A stretch of 64,000 nt of DNA from Brevibacterium antiquum (GCF_016107655.1 NZ_JABASX010000007.1:1-64000), one strand, 5' to 3'. Positions 1 to 8,727 are shown, counted from the stretch's first letter. The notes: generated from the sequence alone by a model not told the origin. Numbers and translations are program-made.

Positions 1-54
1 GGTCGGTAAGTCCTGGTCGATCCAGGCGCCTGGATCGACCAGGACTTACCGACC
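1..54. repeat. 54-bp perfect palindrome, copy 1
   Basis: The first 54 bases form a perfect inverted repeat with two 27-base arms and no loop. A nearly identical element lies at 1707-1766. It sits about 90 bases past the stop of the minus-strand lipoprotein gene, so as RNA it would form a long hairpin in the terminator position. There is no T-tract on either side. It may be a terminator, a repetitive intergenic element, or both. Confidence 0.85.
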
Positions 55-143
55 GTTGCTCGTTGCTCGCCTTTCCTGGGATCTGAGTAACGGACGAATG
101 TGAGGGCGACCCTGTGGTCGGGCCTTCGATGGTCGGAATGGGA

Positions 144-980
144 TCAGCAGTGGCGAGCTGTGTGGCGCGGGTTGTCGGCGACAGTGAGGTCGCGGTCGCG
201 CAGAACGACTGAGCTCGGGGTCTCGGGATCTCCGCAGATGTCGTCCCAGTTGCGAGGGAGGTTGTCGGTGTATTCGATGTCGATGACCGCCTGGCCGTAG
301 ACGCGACTGTATTCATCGCACTCTCGGAAGGCGGAGCACTCTTCGGCGACGGCAAAATCGAAGCCGACTTCTTCGTGCAGAGTACGTGAGAATTCTGCGG
401 CGTTCTTCTGTCCGACTGCGAGGCCGAGGTGATGAGAGAATTCGACGTAGGAGCTTGCCAGAGCTGCGTTGCCTTCCAGGGCGAGCACCTTCTGGGAGCG
501 GGTGAACGAGTCGAAATTGTCGAACTCAACGGCATCGAAGCCCGCTTCGACACACCCGCGTATCCACGGACTGACCGTGTCGAAGACTCTCTCGCGCTTG
601 TCATCGGTCGACGTGTCGATCAGAACCTCATCAGGCCACTCGGGATCGACAAGCGCCTTGCCATCTCTGGACAACAGCAGATCCGAGTCCCAGGCCTCGA
701 GTTCATCCGGCTGTGTCTGAAAGCCATTGACGTAGCAGATCGAGTAGCGACCAGGGGCTGGTTCGACCGACCTGTCACGCGCAACGATGCTGACACCCTC
801 AACTGGCTCGTACGCGCCGCCGAGTTGGTAGTCGGGGAGGCCCCCGACGGGCGGAACCTCCACCGCATGCGCTGCTGTCGTGGCGTCAGGGGGAGAGGTT
901 CGGGTCGGATTCGATGCGCAAGCGGCGAGCGAGGCTGCGATCAATGCTCCGATCATCAGGATTGATCCTTCTCGCCGCAT
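144..980 (-). CDS. Secreted endo-alpha-1,4-polygalactosaminidase-like lipoprotein (GH114)
   Basis: The 278-residue product has an N-terminal hydrophobic signal ending in a lipobox (LAAC, cysteine 21), so it should be a surface lipoprotein. The rest fits the GH114 TIM-barrel family: a conserved acidic stretch DAVEFDNFDSF at residues 149-159, GLAVGQKN near 186-193 and VAEECS near 211-216. Members are related to enzymes cutting galactosamine-containing exopolysaccharide; the substrate here is not known. ATG at 980 has a TAGGAT element seven bases upstream and could be leaderless; an in-frame ATG at codon 9 has an AAGGA before it and is a possible alternative start. Confidence 0.8.
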   Translation of the reverse strand: MRREGSILMIGALIAASLAACASNPTRTSPPDATTAAHAVEVPPVGGLPDYQLGGAYEPVEGVSIVARDRSVEPAPGRYSICYVNGFQTQPDELEAWDSDLLLSRDGKALVDPEWPDEVLIDTSTDDKRERVFDTVSPWIRGCVEAGFDAVEFDNFDSFTRSQKVLALEGNAALASSYVEFSHHLGLAVGQKNAAEFSRTLHEEVGFDFAVAEECSAFRECDEYSRVYGQAVIDIEYTDNLPRNWDDICGDPETPSSVVLRDRDLTVADNPRHTARHC

Positions 981-1092
981 GCAACAGATCCTACACAGCC
1001 TGGTGAGCGATCCTGACCGACCAGCAAACCAGGCCGTGCAGCGGATCCGAGCCCGGCCGGCTCACCCAAGCCCGAGCCTCACGGGTACAGCC

Positions 1093-1473
1093 TCACAGGT
1101 ACGGCTTCGTGATGAGCTCCAGATACATGCCGGACGGGTCCAGGAAGTACACGCCACTGCCGTCGTGTTCGGTGTTCGTCTCGTGCAGGCGAGTCCGCTG
1201 CGGGTCCGCCCAGTAGTCGAGGCCCCGTTCGTCCAACAGTGCCACCGCGCGATCGAAATGATCATCCGTGCAGATGAAGGCCATATGCACGGGCTGGATA
1301 TCGAAGGTCGGCGGGGGAGTCGCGAACTGCAGCATCACACCCTCGTCGAACATGATGTTGGAGAAGACTCCCCACGACCGAGTGTGCTCGGCCTCGAGGA
1401 CGTCGACGTAGAACTGAGCCGATTCCGCCGGATCGGCGGCGGCGATGATCGTGTGGTTGAAGATTGCTGACAT
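1093..1473 (-). CDS. VOC-family (glyoxalase/dioxygenase fold) protein
   Basis: This 126-residue protein has the paired beta-alpha-beta-beta-beta layout of the vicinal oxygen chelate family, with likely metal ligands His7, His63 and Glu119 (MYLEL). Single-domain members of this size are often dimeric lyases, fosfomycin- or bleomycin-resistance proteins or uncharacterised enzymes; nothing here fixes the substrate. The ATG at 1473 is preferred over longer readings because AAAGGA lies just upstream. That RBS is embedded in a CTTTCGAAAG palindrome, so the gene may be controlled there. Confidence 0.75.
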   Translation of the reverse strand: MSAIFNHTIIAAADPAESAQFYVDVLEAEHTRSWGVFSNIMFDEGVMLQFATPPPTFDIQPVHMAFICTDDHFDRAVALLDERGLDYWADPQRTRLHETNTEHDGSGVYFLDPSGMYLELITKPYL

Positions 1474-1478
1474 GGTGT

Positions 1479-1521
1479 CCTTTCGAAAGGTGGATTCTGC
1501 GTGAGATATACCTTCGAAAGG
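1479..1521 (-). promoter_or_regulatory. Paired TTCGAA palindromes in the VOC gene promoter
   Basis: CCTTTCGAAAGG (1479-1490) overlaps the ribosome binding site of the VOC gene and CCTTCGAAAGG lies at 1511-1521, with a TATATC -10-like element between them on the minus strand. Two similar palindromes about 32 bases apart around the promoter look like a two-site operator. No regulator for it is adjacent. The rest of 1522-1706 shows nothing I recognise. Confidence 0.4.
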
Positions 1522-1706
1522 GGGTGGACCGCGAATATCGTATTCGCGTCCACGTCGGCTCAACGGTCGACCGGGTTACCGATCCGTGAGCGGCTGAAAG
1601 CCTGTCCGGTCATGATCGACAGCTTAACCGATTTGAGGTCAGCCGCCCGTACGCAAGGAACATCAGGATCGTTGGAATCAGCCGCTCTAAGGCCATGGAA
1701 GCTCGA

Positions 1707-1766
1707 AACGGTTGGTAAGTCCTGGTCGATCCAGGCACCGGGATCGACCAGGACTTACCAACCGTT
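1707..1766. repeat. Long palindrome, copy 2 of the window-start element
   Basis: Two perfect 26-base arms (1707-1732 and 1741-1766) flank an 8-base loop. The core differs from the element at 1-54 at only a few positions, and compensating changes keep the arms complementary. It lies about 70 bases after the stop of the minus-strand rRNA methyltransferase gene, the same relative place as copy 1, which favours a terminator-like role for a dispersed repeat. Confidence 0.85.
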
Positions 1767-1834
1767 GCTTGCCGCCAGCCGAGTGTGAGAAGTCTTTGAC
1801 GCTAAATGCAGGTGCTCTGTGCGCAGACGTCGGT

Positions 1835-3040
1835 TCACTGACGTCGCAGCACCACGGCGACCTCGAGATGCTTTGTATGCGGGAACATGTCGAAGACCCG
1901 GGCCTGGACGACCGCGTAGCTCGGCATCCGGTCGAGATCCTTGGCGAGGGTGAGCGGATTGCAGCTCGAGTAGACGATGTGCTCGACCCCGGAGGTTTCC
2001 AGGGCCGCCGACAGCCTGGCCCCGATCCCTCGCCGAGGTGGATTGACGATCACGCAATCCGGTTGTTCGCCGGTCGCCAGGTTCGCCTCGGTGAACTCCG
2101 TGGCATCACCAGCGATGAACTCGACCGCGGCACCTGACTGGGAGCCGACGCCGAGTTCGGCGGCGCTGATCTTCGCAGATTCGATGGCCTGCTCACTCAG
2201 TTCGACACCGGTGACCGTGCGCGCAGTCTGCTGAACGCTCGCCCCCGCGCAGGACAACGCGAACCCGCCCACGCCGCAGTACAGATCCCATAGCGAGGTC
2301 GGCGCAATCTCGTCGACCCAGTCGGCTACCTGGTTGTAGAGACAGATCGCCACGTCAGTGTTGGTCTGGAAGAAGGACTGCGGACGCAGGTGCAGGTCGA
2401 CCCGGTCGAGGTTCATGCGCAGAGAACCACCGAGCAGCATCTCTTCCTGACTGCCTTCGAGTACGGCCTTGTGCTCCGGCAGCAGGTTGACGGAGATGAC
2501 CGTCGCCGTCGGGATCAGCGCAATGAGCTGGTTGCGCCGCGATCGCAGCACGTCGAGGCCGTGCTGGGAGCGGACGACGAATCTGATCATCAGATCCCCT
2601 GAGGGGGCGGCGGTGATGTGGACGAATTTCAGCTCACCTCGGCGAGCTTGTACGTCATAGGAGTCGAGGTGCGAATCGTTGAGGAACTGACCGATGATCG
2701 GGATGATCGCGCGGATCTGCGGGGCTTGGATTCCGCACTCGCGCAGATCGACGCCGTGGAAGTCCTGATCCAAGATGCCCAAGGTGACTGCGCCGGCAGA
2801 ACCGCCCACGGCGAGCTTCGCCCGATTGCGGAAATCGCGGTCGGGACCGACAGCGGCAGGCAGCCAGGCATCGGGGGAGTGATCGGCCAGCACCTGACGG
2901 CACCAGGCCTCTTTGTCCGCCACCTGATCGCGGTGAGGCGTTTCGATGAAAGTGCAGGAGCGGCACAGTCCGTCATTGAAATAGTGGCAGTTCAGTTGCC
3001 CGTCTTCCGCCGAGGTGAGGGTGAGGGGCAATGAAGTCAT
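1835..3040 (-). CDS. rlmC: 23S rRNA (uracil-C5) methyltransferase, RlmC/TrmA family
   Basis: The 401-residue protein is a radical-free SAM uridine-C5 methyltransferase with an iron-sulfur cluster. Cys18, Cys26, Cys29 and Cys102 are placed as the four cluster ligands of RlmC (RumB); the SAM loop is DLYCGVGGF (252-260), NPPRRG follows at 333-338, and the catalytic cysteine is Cys360 in SSCNP. No N-terminal TRAM domain is present, which separates RlmC from RlmD. In the family it methylates U747 of 23S rRNA. ATG 3040 has no Shine-Dalgarno sequence but has TAAAAT exactly six bases upstream, so a leaderless message is likely. Confidence 0.85.
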   Translation of the reverse strand: MTSLPLTLTSAEDGQLNCHYFNDGLCRSCTFIETPHRDQVADKEAWCRQVLADHSPDAWLPAAVGPDRDFRNRAKLAVGGSAGAVTLGILDQDFHGVDLRECGIQAPQIRAIIPIIGQFLNDSHLDSYDVQARRGELKFVHITAAPSGDLMIRFVVRSQHGLDVLRSRRNQLIALIPTATVISVNLLPEHKAVLEGSQEEMLLGGSLRMNLDRVDLHLRPQSFFQTNTDVAICLYNQVADWVDEIAPTSLWDLYCGVGGFALSCAGASVQQTARTVTGVELSEQAIESAKISAAELGVGSQSGAAVEFIAGDATEFTEANLATGEQPDCVIVNPPRRGIGARLSAALETSGVEHIVYSSCNPLTLAKDLDRMPSYAVVQARVFDMFPHTKHLEVAVVLRRQ

Positions 3041-3176
3041 GCACCAATTTTACGGTCTCGGCCAGTGCCCCGCCCCAGGGTCGAACATCGTGCCCTCACC
3101 AGGGCAGCACACGGCGCTGGCCACAGACTTTCGGGCCGTTGACGCGCCCCAGCGCCGACCCGTAGACTAGAGCTGA

Positions 3177-3190
3177 CCAAATCGATTTGG
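3177..3190 (+). promoter_or_regulatory. LacI-type operator before the amidohydrolase
   Basis: CCAAATCGATTTGG is a perfect 14-bp palindrome with the central CG typical of LacI-family sites. The same core recurs at 7998-8009 before the NCS2 permease, and a LacI-family regulator lies between the two target units, so it is the natural ligand of both sites. Confidence 0.75.
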
Positions 3191-3276
3191 CTTTCTCGGG
3201 TGGAGACCTCCGCGCGATATCGTTGACCAGAGGAAAATGCAGGGTCGAAGAGGCCCCTGTGACGACGAAGGATGAC

Positions 3277-4683
3277 ATGACCCAGCTGCGCAATCTGCAT
3301 CAGGCCCCGACACTGCTCATCCCCGAACAGGTCCTCCTTCCCGAGGGTCCGCAGTCTCACTATGGCGTCCTTGTGGCCCACGGTCGCATCGCCGACGTCG
3401 GCTCGCTCGAATCGGTTGCCGCTGAAGTCCCCGCCGATGTCTCCCGCATCGACCTGCCGGGGCGCCTCCTCATGCCGGGCTTCATCGACGCGCATCATCA
3501 CCTCACGCAGTCCTTCGGCAAGTCACTCGTCTTCGGCGAACCCTCCGAGATCTTCCAGCGCGTCTGGGTGCCGATGGAGGCGAACATGGACGCCGAGGCC
3601 ATCGACGTCGCTGCTCGTCTGGCCGCGTGGGAATCGCTGCGCGGCGGCTTCACCACGGTCGCCGATGCCGGCACTCGGGCCAGCGTCGATGTCTCCGCCA
3701 TCTCCGACGTCACTGCCGATGTCGGACTGCGGTGCGTCCTCGGCGTGATCTGCAACGATTTGGGTGGAGGGGCGAAAACCGCGAACCTCGCCGAGGTGAT
3801 CGCCGCCGCCGAACGCCACCTGAACAGGTGGGACGCCGATCCTCTGGTTCACCCCTCGCTGGCGGTCTCGATCCCCGAGGTCGCCTCGGACGAGGCCCTG
3901 ATCGCCGTCACGCAGCTGGCACGCGAAGCAGGAGTCCCCTTCCAGACCCACCTCAACGAACATCTCGCCGCAGTCGAACGATCCCTCATCGCCAACGGGG
4001 AACGTCCGCTGGAACGGTTGGCCCGCCTCGGCGCCCTGGGTCCTGAACTTCTGGCCGCGCACGCCACCCTCCTGACTCCGCGCGAGATCCGACTCCTGGC
4101 CGAGAGCGGAGGAGCCGTGGCCTACAATCCGGTGGCGAGCTCCTGGAAGGGCAACGCGGTCGCACCCGCTCTGCTCATGAACGAACTGGGAATGCGTGTG
4201 GGACTGGGTACCGACGGCACGCGCTCGGACGCCTTCCGTCTCCTCGATGCCGCTGAAACAGCACAGAGACTGACCGGCGGGACCACCGTCGGCGACTCCT
4301 CGAGCGGCGGAGGCTGGACCTGGCTCGAACAGGGACTGCGCGGGGGAGCCGACGCAGTCGGCCTAACCGGACAGGTCGGAGAGATCGCACCCGGAGCACT
4401 TGCGGACCTCCTCGTGATCGACCTCGAGGTTCCCGAATTCGTGCCGTCCTGGGATGTGCCCTGGGAACTCGTGCGCATCGCCAACCGCGATCAGATCGAG
4501 GCAGTGATCGTCGATGGCAGACTCCGACTTGAGAAGGGGTGGCCTGTCGACTGGGACGGACGCGCCTTCCTTGAGAGTGCCCGCGAGGTCTCCCAACGAG
4601 TCGTCGCCGATTCTCCGATCACCCGCATCGACCCATCGGCGAGCGAGCATCGGGCCGCGTGGATGAGTGAGCACCGCCGGTGA
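3277..4683 (+). CDS. Metal-dependent amidohydrolase / deaminase (TRZ/ATZ type)
   Basis: This 468-residue enzyme belongs to the amidohydrolase superfamily near guanine, 8-oxoguanine and SAH deaminases. Metal ligands are visible: the HxH of DAHHH (71-75), His225 and His229 in THLNEH, His262 and Asp313 in GLGTDG. Start 3277 is chosen because GAAGGA lies immediately before it; a GTG at 3259 is an alternative. Its stop overlaps the start of the TSUP permease (GTGA), and a LacI-type operator lies 87 bases upstream. The NCS2 permease sharing that operator points to a nucleobase-like substrate, but the exact one is inference. Confidence 0.85.
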   Translation: MTQLRNLHQAPTLLIPEQVLLPEGPQSHYGVLVAHGRIADVGSLESVAAEVPADVSRIDLPGRLLMPGFIDAHHHLTQSFGKSLVFGEPSEIFQRVWVPMEANMDAEAIDVAARLAAWESLRGGFTTVADAGTRASVDVSAISDVTADVGLRCVLGVICNDLGGGAKTANLAEVIAAAERHLNRWDADPLVHPSLAVSIPEVASDEALIAVTQLAREAGVPFQTHLNEHLAAVERSLIANGERPLERLARLGALGPELLAAHATLLTPREIRLLAESGGAVAYNPVASSWKGNAVAPALLMNELGMRVGLGTDGTRSDAFRLLDAAETAQRLTGGTTVGDSSSGGGWTWLEQGLRGGADAVGLTGQVGEIAPGALADLLVIDLEVPEFVPSWDVPWELVRIANRDQIEAVIVDGRLRLEKGWPVDWDGRAFLESAREVSQRVVADSPITRIDPSASEHRAAWMSEHRR

Positions 4684-5405
4684 CGGTCCTCGGCCTCTCG
4701 ATCCTCGCCTTCAGTATCGTCGCGATCACGGTGCTGCTCTCAGCCTTCGTGCAGGGCTCGACCGGCATGGGCTTCGCGATGATCACGGCACCCGTCGTCA
4801 GCTTCATCGACCCGAGCCTCATCCCCGTGATGCTGCTCGTGCTGATGATCCCGCTGAACTTCTACGTTGCTGCCCGGGAACGATCCGACATCCACTGGCA
4901 CGGAGTGAAATGGATCAGTGTGGGCCGCTTTGCCGGCACGTTCTTCGGGCTGTGGATCCTCGTCATCGTCAACCTCCACCAACTCGCTCTGCTCATCGGC
5001 TGGTCGACGCTGGTGGCCGCCGTCATCGCGCTCCTGGCCCCGAAGTTCGCTCCGAACAAACCCGTTCTGGCCATCGTCGGCCTCATCACCGGGGTCACAG
5101 AGACCTCGACGGGTATCGGCGGACCGCCCTACGCCCTGGCCTACCAGCACAGTCCTGGCCCGGAGCTGCGCTCCACGGTGGCCGTGTGCTTCCTCGTCGG
5201 GGAGGTCATCTCGCTGATCGTCCTGGCCATCAGCGGTCAGGTGAACGGGCCGACGATGCTGTTCACACTCGCCATGCTGCCCTTCTTGGCCATCGGTTCG
5301 TTCCTCAGCCGATACGTCCACCACCGCCTCGACGGCCCGGTGCTGCGCTACATCGTCCTCGGCTTCGCGATCGTCTCGGGCGCCATCGTCATCATCCAGT
5401 CATGA
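4680..5405 (+). CDS. TauE/SafE (TSUP) family membrane permease
   Basis: The 241-residue product is almost wholly hydrophobic, with about seven to eight membrane segments in two related halves, as in sulfite/organosulfonate exporter-type TSUP proteins. A QGSTGMGF motif follows the first helix and TGIGGPPYAL starts the second half, the characteristic family pair. The GTG start overlaps the amidohydrolase stop, so the two are translationally coupled. It may export or import a sulfur-containing or organic-anion product of the amidohydrolase pathway; the direction is unknown. Confidence 0.85.
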   Translation: MTVLGLSILAFSIVAITVLLSAFVQGSTGMGFAMITAPVVSFIDPSLIPVMLLVLMIPLNFYVAARERSDIHWHGVKWISVGRFAGTFFGLWILVIVNLHQLALLIGWSTLVAAVIALLAPKFAPNKPVLAIVGLITGVTETSTGIGGPPYALAYQHSPGPELRSTVAVCFLVGEVISLIVLAISGQVNGPTMLFTLAMLPFLAIGSFLSRYVHHRLDGPVLRYIVLGFAIVSGAIVIIQS

Positions 5406-5429
5406 CCCCTCGTCCAGTAGTCTGAGGTC

Positions 5430-6446
5430 ATGGGAGATTCTTCGCGTCCGAGCCGGGCCACGATCGCCGATGTGGCACGTGAGGCCGGTGTCTCGCGCAC
5501 GACCGTCTCCCATGCCCTCAACGGTCTGGGCAAGGTCAATTCCGCGACTCGGGACAAGGTCAAAGAGGTCGCCGCCCGCCTCAACTATCGACCCAGCGTC
5601 CGGGCTCAGAGCTTGCGCTCCGGCCGCTCCCAGACGCTCGCGCTGCTGTCATCGATGCCCTCGGCTATCTCCGCCGGGCCGTCTCAGCTGGGCTTTTTCA
5701 CCGAGCTCGCGATGGGCTGCGCCCGCACGGCACTGCTCGAAGGCTATGTTTTCGTCCTCGCTCCGCCCGACGGCGATGCGAATCCCGTCGACCGGCTCGA
5801 CATCGACGGAGCGATCCTCCTCGAGCCCGCGACCGATGACCCCATCGCCGCAGCACTGAACGAACGAGGAATTCCGTTCGTGGCGATCGATGGTCCGTCG
5901 AGTCAACGGACAGTGGACCTGCACCATGAAGAGACCGCAGAGCTCCTCGTCGCACATCTCGTCGAGCGCGGAGCACAGCACCCGGGGCTCGTCGTGGGTT
6001 CGGATCGACGCAGATCGCAGGCTGCCGCCCGGGAGGCCTATGAGGCTGCTGCCGCTCGTATCGGCTTCACCCCTGTGATCGCCGAGGCGGACGAAAGTGA
6101 TGGTGAAGACGGCGGGTACCGCGCATCGACTCAGCTTCTGGAAGAGCATCCAGAGGTTGACGGACTGATCGTTCCCATCGATGCATTCGCGACCGGTGCC
6201 GTGCGAGCAGGTCAGGAAGCGGGACGGACCATCGGAGACGATCTGCTCATCGCCACACGGTATGACGGTCTGCGCGCCCGCACGAGCACACCACCGCTGA
6301 CCGCTGTCGATCTGGGACTCGATGAGATCTCGAGCGAGGCCGTCGAACGCCTCGTCGGTATTCTCGACGGAGAATCCGAACCGGAAGCCTCAAGTTCATC
6401 CGCACCGACCCTCGTGGTCAGGGAATCGACCTCCGGGCCCGCCTGA
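5430..6446 (+). CDS. LacI-family transcriptional regulator
   Basis: The 338-residue protein begins with a LacI helix-turn-helix (ATIADVAREAGVSRTTVSHALNG, hinge helix near residues 50-60) followed by a periplasmic-binding-protein-like effector domain. It follows the permease by 24 bases and is probably the repressor of the CCAAATCGATTTGG sites at 3177 and 7998. TAGTCT lies exactly six bases before the ATG, so it can be made from its own leaderless message as well as from read-through. The effector domain is not diagnostic for the ligand. Confidence 0.9.
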   Translation: MGDSSRPSRATIADVAREAGVSRTTVSHALNGLGKVNSATRDKVKEVAARLNYRPSVRAQSLRSGRSQTLALLSSMPSAISAGPSQLGFFTELAMGCARTALLEGYVFVLAPPDGDANPVDRLDIDGAILLEPATDDPIAAALNERGIPFVAIDGPSSQRTVDLHHEETAELLVAHLVERGAQHPGLVVGSDRRRSQAAAREAYEAAAARIGFTPVIAEADESDGEDGGYRASTQLLEEHPEVDGLIVPIDAFATGAVRAGQEAGRTIGDDLLIATRYDGLRARTSTPPLTAVDLGLDEISSEAVERLVGILDGESEPEASSSSAPTLVVRESTSGPA

Positions 6447-6540
6447 TCGACCGTCGGGCTCGCCTGATCGTCTCAGCGGTCCTGCCTGATCGACTTCCCA
6501 GCCTGTCTGATCGACTTTCCAGCCTGCCTGATCAGATCAG
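6441..6540. repeat. 21-bp tandem repeat between convergent genes
   Basis: Four to five copies of a degenerate 21-22-base unit starting CCTGATCGAC run from the last codons of lacI to 6540, just before the end of the convergent NCS2 permease gene. The units keep the TGATCGA core and a pyrimidine-rich tail. No strong terminator hairpin is seen here, so the array may itself take part in ending transcription or simply be a slipped-strand repeat. Confidence 0.8.
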
Positions 6541-6558
6541 CAGAGCCGTACCGCCACA

Positions 6559-7947
6559 TCAGATCCGGTAGTCGCCGGGGCGCTGATCCAGGTGGCTGGG
6601 ATCGTCGATTGCCGTCCGAGACTTCGGGTGCCTGTTGCGCTTGCCCGTGTGGTGGAAGAGCAGGTTGAGCAGAACTGAGACGAATGCGGCCATCGCGACT
6701 CCGCTGCCCAACAGCGAGGCGACGTTGGGAGAGAGCTGCGAGTACATACCCGGAATGAGCACCGGGAGAAGCCCGGCGGCCAATCCGACGGTGGCCGTGA
6801 TGAGGTTGCCGGTCTGGTTGAAGTCGACCTTGGCGAGCATCTGTATGCCCAGAACGGCGATGATCGCGAAGACCACGACCGCCGTTCCGCCGACGACTGC
6901 CGCCGGAATGCCGTTGAGGATCCTGGCGATGGGGCTGATGCCGATGACGATGAGGAGGACGCCGGCGAAGGCCGTGACGAACCTGCTGCGCACACCCGAG
7001 GCACGCACAATGCCGACGTTCTCACCGCTGGTGACCATCGCTGGTGTGCCGAAGACTCCACCGAAGATCGTGATGATGCCGTCTGCGCGGATCAGCCGTG
7101 GAACGTCGCGACTGGCATCGACCTTCTTCTCGACGATCTCGCCGTTGATGATCGTCTGTCCGGTCGCCTCGGCCATGGAGGCCAATGCCCACAGCAGCAT
7201 CGGAATCGCGGCGATGACATCGAACTTCGGGGTGCCGAAGGGAAAGAGCGTCGGGGCCGCCAGCAGCGGGCCGCCGGTCTGTGCGGCGAAGTCGGTCACG
7301 CCCATGAACGCGGCGACGATGGTGCCGCCGATGAGTCCGAGTGCGACCGAGAGCTTGCCGAGCATTCCGCGCAGGAAGCGGAAGCACAGCACGGTGATGG
7401 CAACCGTGATGAGGCCGAGCAGCAGGTTCTGCGGATCGCCGAACTCCTTGGTGTCGGCCTCACCGACGATGAGCTTGCCGGTGACTTGGACGAGGTTGAC
7501 GCCGATGACGATGACCATGATCCCGATGACCAGCGGCGGGAAGAATTTGAGCAGTTTCACGAACAGGGTGACTGCCAGGATGTAGAAGACGCCGGTGAGG
7601 ATGACTGCGCCCACGGCTGTCTCGATGTCGGTGCCCTGGCCGATCGTGATGAACAGGACCGTGGCTGCGCCGCCGGGGAGCATGACGAAGGGCAGTTTGA
7701 CGCCGATCTTCCATACGCCGACGGATTGGAGTATCGACCCGAGGCCGGAGAAGATGAAGACCGCCGCTAAGATCGCCGAGGTGGCAGCCTCATCGAGGTT
7801 CAATGCGCCGGCGATGAGGAAGACCGAGGAGATCGGTGTGGCCACCATGACCAGGACGTGCTGAATGGCGAACGGGATGAGCCTGTGCATCGGCCGGAGC
7901 TGATCGACGGGATGAACGGTCTCGGCTGCTTCGGGTGCGGCGGTCAT
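6559..7947 (-). CDS. NCS2 nucleobase:cation symporter (uracil/xanthine permease)
   Basis: The 462-residue protein has about 14 membrane segments and the NCS2 signatures: a glutamate in helix 8 (MAEATGQTI) and the motif TSGENVGIVRASGVRSR, where Asn and Arg form the family fingerprint. It imports a purine or pyrimidine base with a cation. GAGGAG precedes the ATG. The LacI-type palindrome at 7998-8009 lies about 50 bases upstream, linking it to the amidohydrolase operon as the likely uptake step. Whether it takes uracil, xanthine, urate or an analogue cannot be read from the sequence. Confidence 0.9.
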   Translation of the reverse strand: MTAAPEAAETVHPVDQLRPMHRLIPFAIQHVLVMVATPISSVFLIAGALNLDEAATSAILAAVFIFSGLGSILQSVGVWKIGVKLPFVMLPGGAATVLFITIGQGTDIETAVGAVILTGVFYILAVTLFVKLLKFFPPLVIGIMVIVIGVNLVQVTGKLIVGEADTKEFGDPQNLLLGLITVAITVLCFRFLRGMLGKLSVALGLIGGTIVAAFMGVTDFAAQTGGPLLAAPTLFPFGTPKFDVIAAIPMLLWALASMAEATGQTIINGEIVEKKVDASRDVPRLIRADGIITIFGGVFGTPAMVTSGENVGIVRASGVRSRFVTAFAGVLLIVIGISPIARILNGIPAAVVGGTAVVVFAIIAVLGIQMLAKVDFNQTGNLITATVGLAAGLLPVLIPGMYSQLSPNVASLLGSGVAMAAFVSVLLNLLFHHTGKRNRHPKSRTAIDDPSHLDQRPGDYRI

Positions 7948-7996
7948 AGGACTCTCCTCGGAAACGCATCATGATCAAGCCCAGCATCATTGGAGG

Positions 7997-8010
7997 CCAA
8001 ATCGATTTGT
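7997..8010 (-). promoter_or_regulatory. LacI-type operator before the NCS2 permease
   Basis: The 12-bp palindrome CAAATCGATTTG matches the core of the site at 3177-3190 and lies about 50 bases upstream of the permease start, inside the promoter region. This repeated site is the best evidence that the permease and the amidohydrolase-TSUP operon are co-regulated. Confidence 0.75.
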
Positions 8011-8091
8011 CTAATCGTCCCTGGAGAGACGGATCGTGTCAAGAGTCAGTCTGAATATCGGACGAAACCGAGGCTGGACTGCGCGAGAGCC

Positions 8092-8658
8092 TCAGGCGAA
8101 GATGAAGCTGAGGATCATGAAGGACCCGAAGGAGATGAAGGGGGCTAGGACGGCGATGGCGACTGCGACGATGCCCTGAGTCCTGGCGCGGCCAGTGGCG
8201 ACTGAGACGATGCCCATGATGAGACCGGTGACGCCGAACGCGGCACACAGGACCTGAAGGCCGGCGAGTGCGATTGCGAGGTTCTGGTACCAGCTGGGAA
8301 CGTCGGAGAAGTAGTACCCGAATTCAGCCTCCGAGGGTCCGATGGTGACGCCCAGGACGATCGAGCCGAGCAGTGACAGTCCCGCGGCGACGATTGTGAG
8401 GACCAGGGCGACCTTGCCCAGCAGCGGGCGGTGAGCACCTGTCGGTGATGCCCCGTCGTGATCGGTCTCCGCGCTGGGTGAAGCGGGTGAAGTGGGTGAC
8501 TGACCAGAGCTGTGCGCGTGATTGGCGCTGCGATGATCGGCGCTGCGATGACTGGCCTCGTGCGCGTGACTTCCCAGTCCCAGCGCCGCGGTATAGGGCT
8601 GCTGAGCAGCCAACTCGTCATCGGTGGGCTGAGGGTACATGAAGTCCGGCGAGGTCAT
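8092..8658 (-). CDS. DUF4190-like membrane protein with His/Ser-rich N-terminus
   Basis: The 188-residue product has a hydrophilic N-terminal region of about 85 residues containing a short duplicated stretch (HRSADHRSAN, encoded by a 15-base tandem repeat near 8525-8555) and then three to four membrane helices with the G-rich pattern of DUF4190 proteins. The function is unknown; such proteins often accompany stress or envelope genes. TAGTGT lies seven bases before the ATG, so the gene may be leaderless. It stands alone between the NCS2 promoter and a methyltransferase gene. Confidence 0.7.
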   Translation of the reverse strand: MTSPDFMYPQPTDDELAAQQPYTAALGLGSHAHEASHRSADHRSANHAHSSGQSPTSPASPSAETDHDGASPTGAHRPLLGKVALVLTIVAAGLSLLGSIVLGVTIGPSEAEFGYYFSDVPSWYQNLAIALAGLQVLCAAFGVTGLIMGIVSVATGRARTQGIVAVAIAVLAPFISFGSFMILSFIFA

Positions 8659-8727
8659 GTCTTCGACACTATCGACGCCGCCCCCTGCCCGCCCATGCGG
8701 CTTACCTGTGACCGAGGTCGGGAAAAC

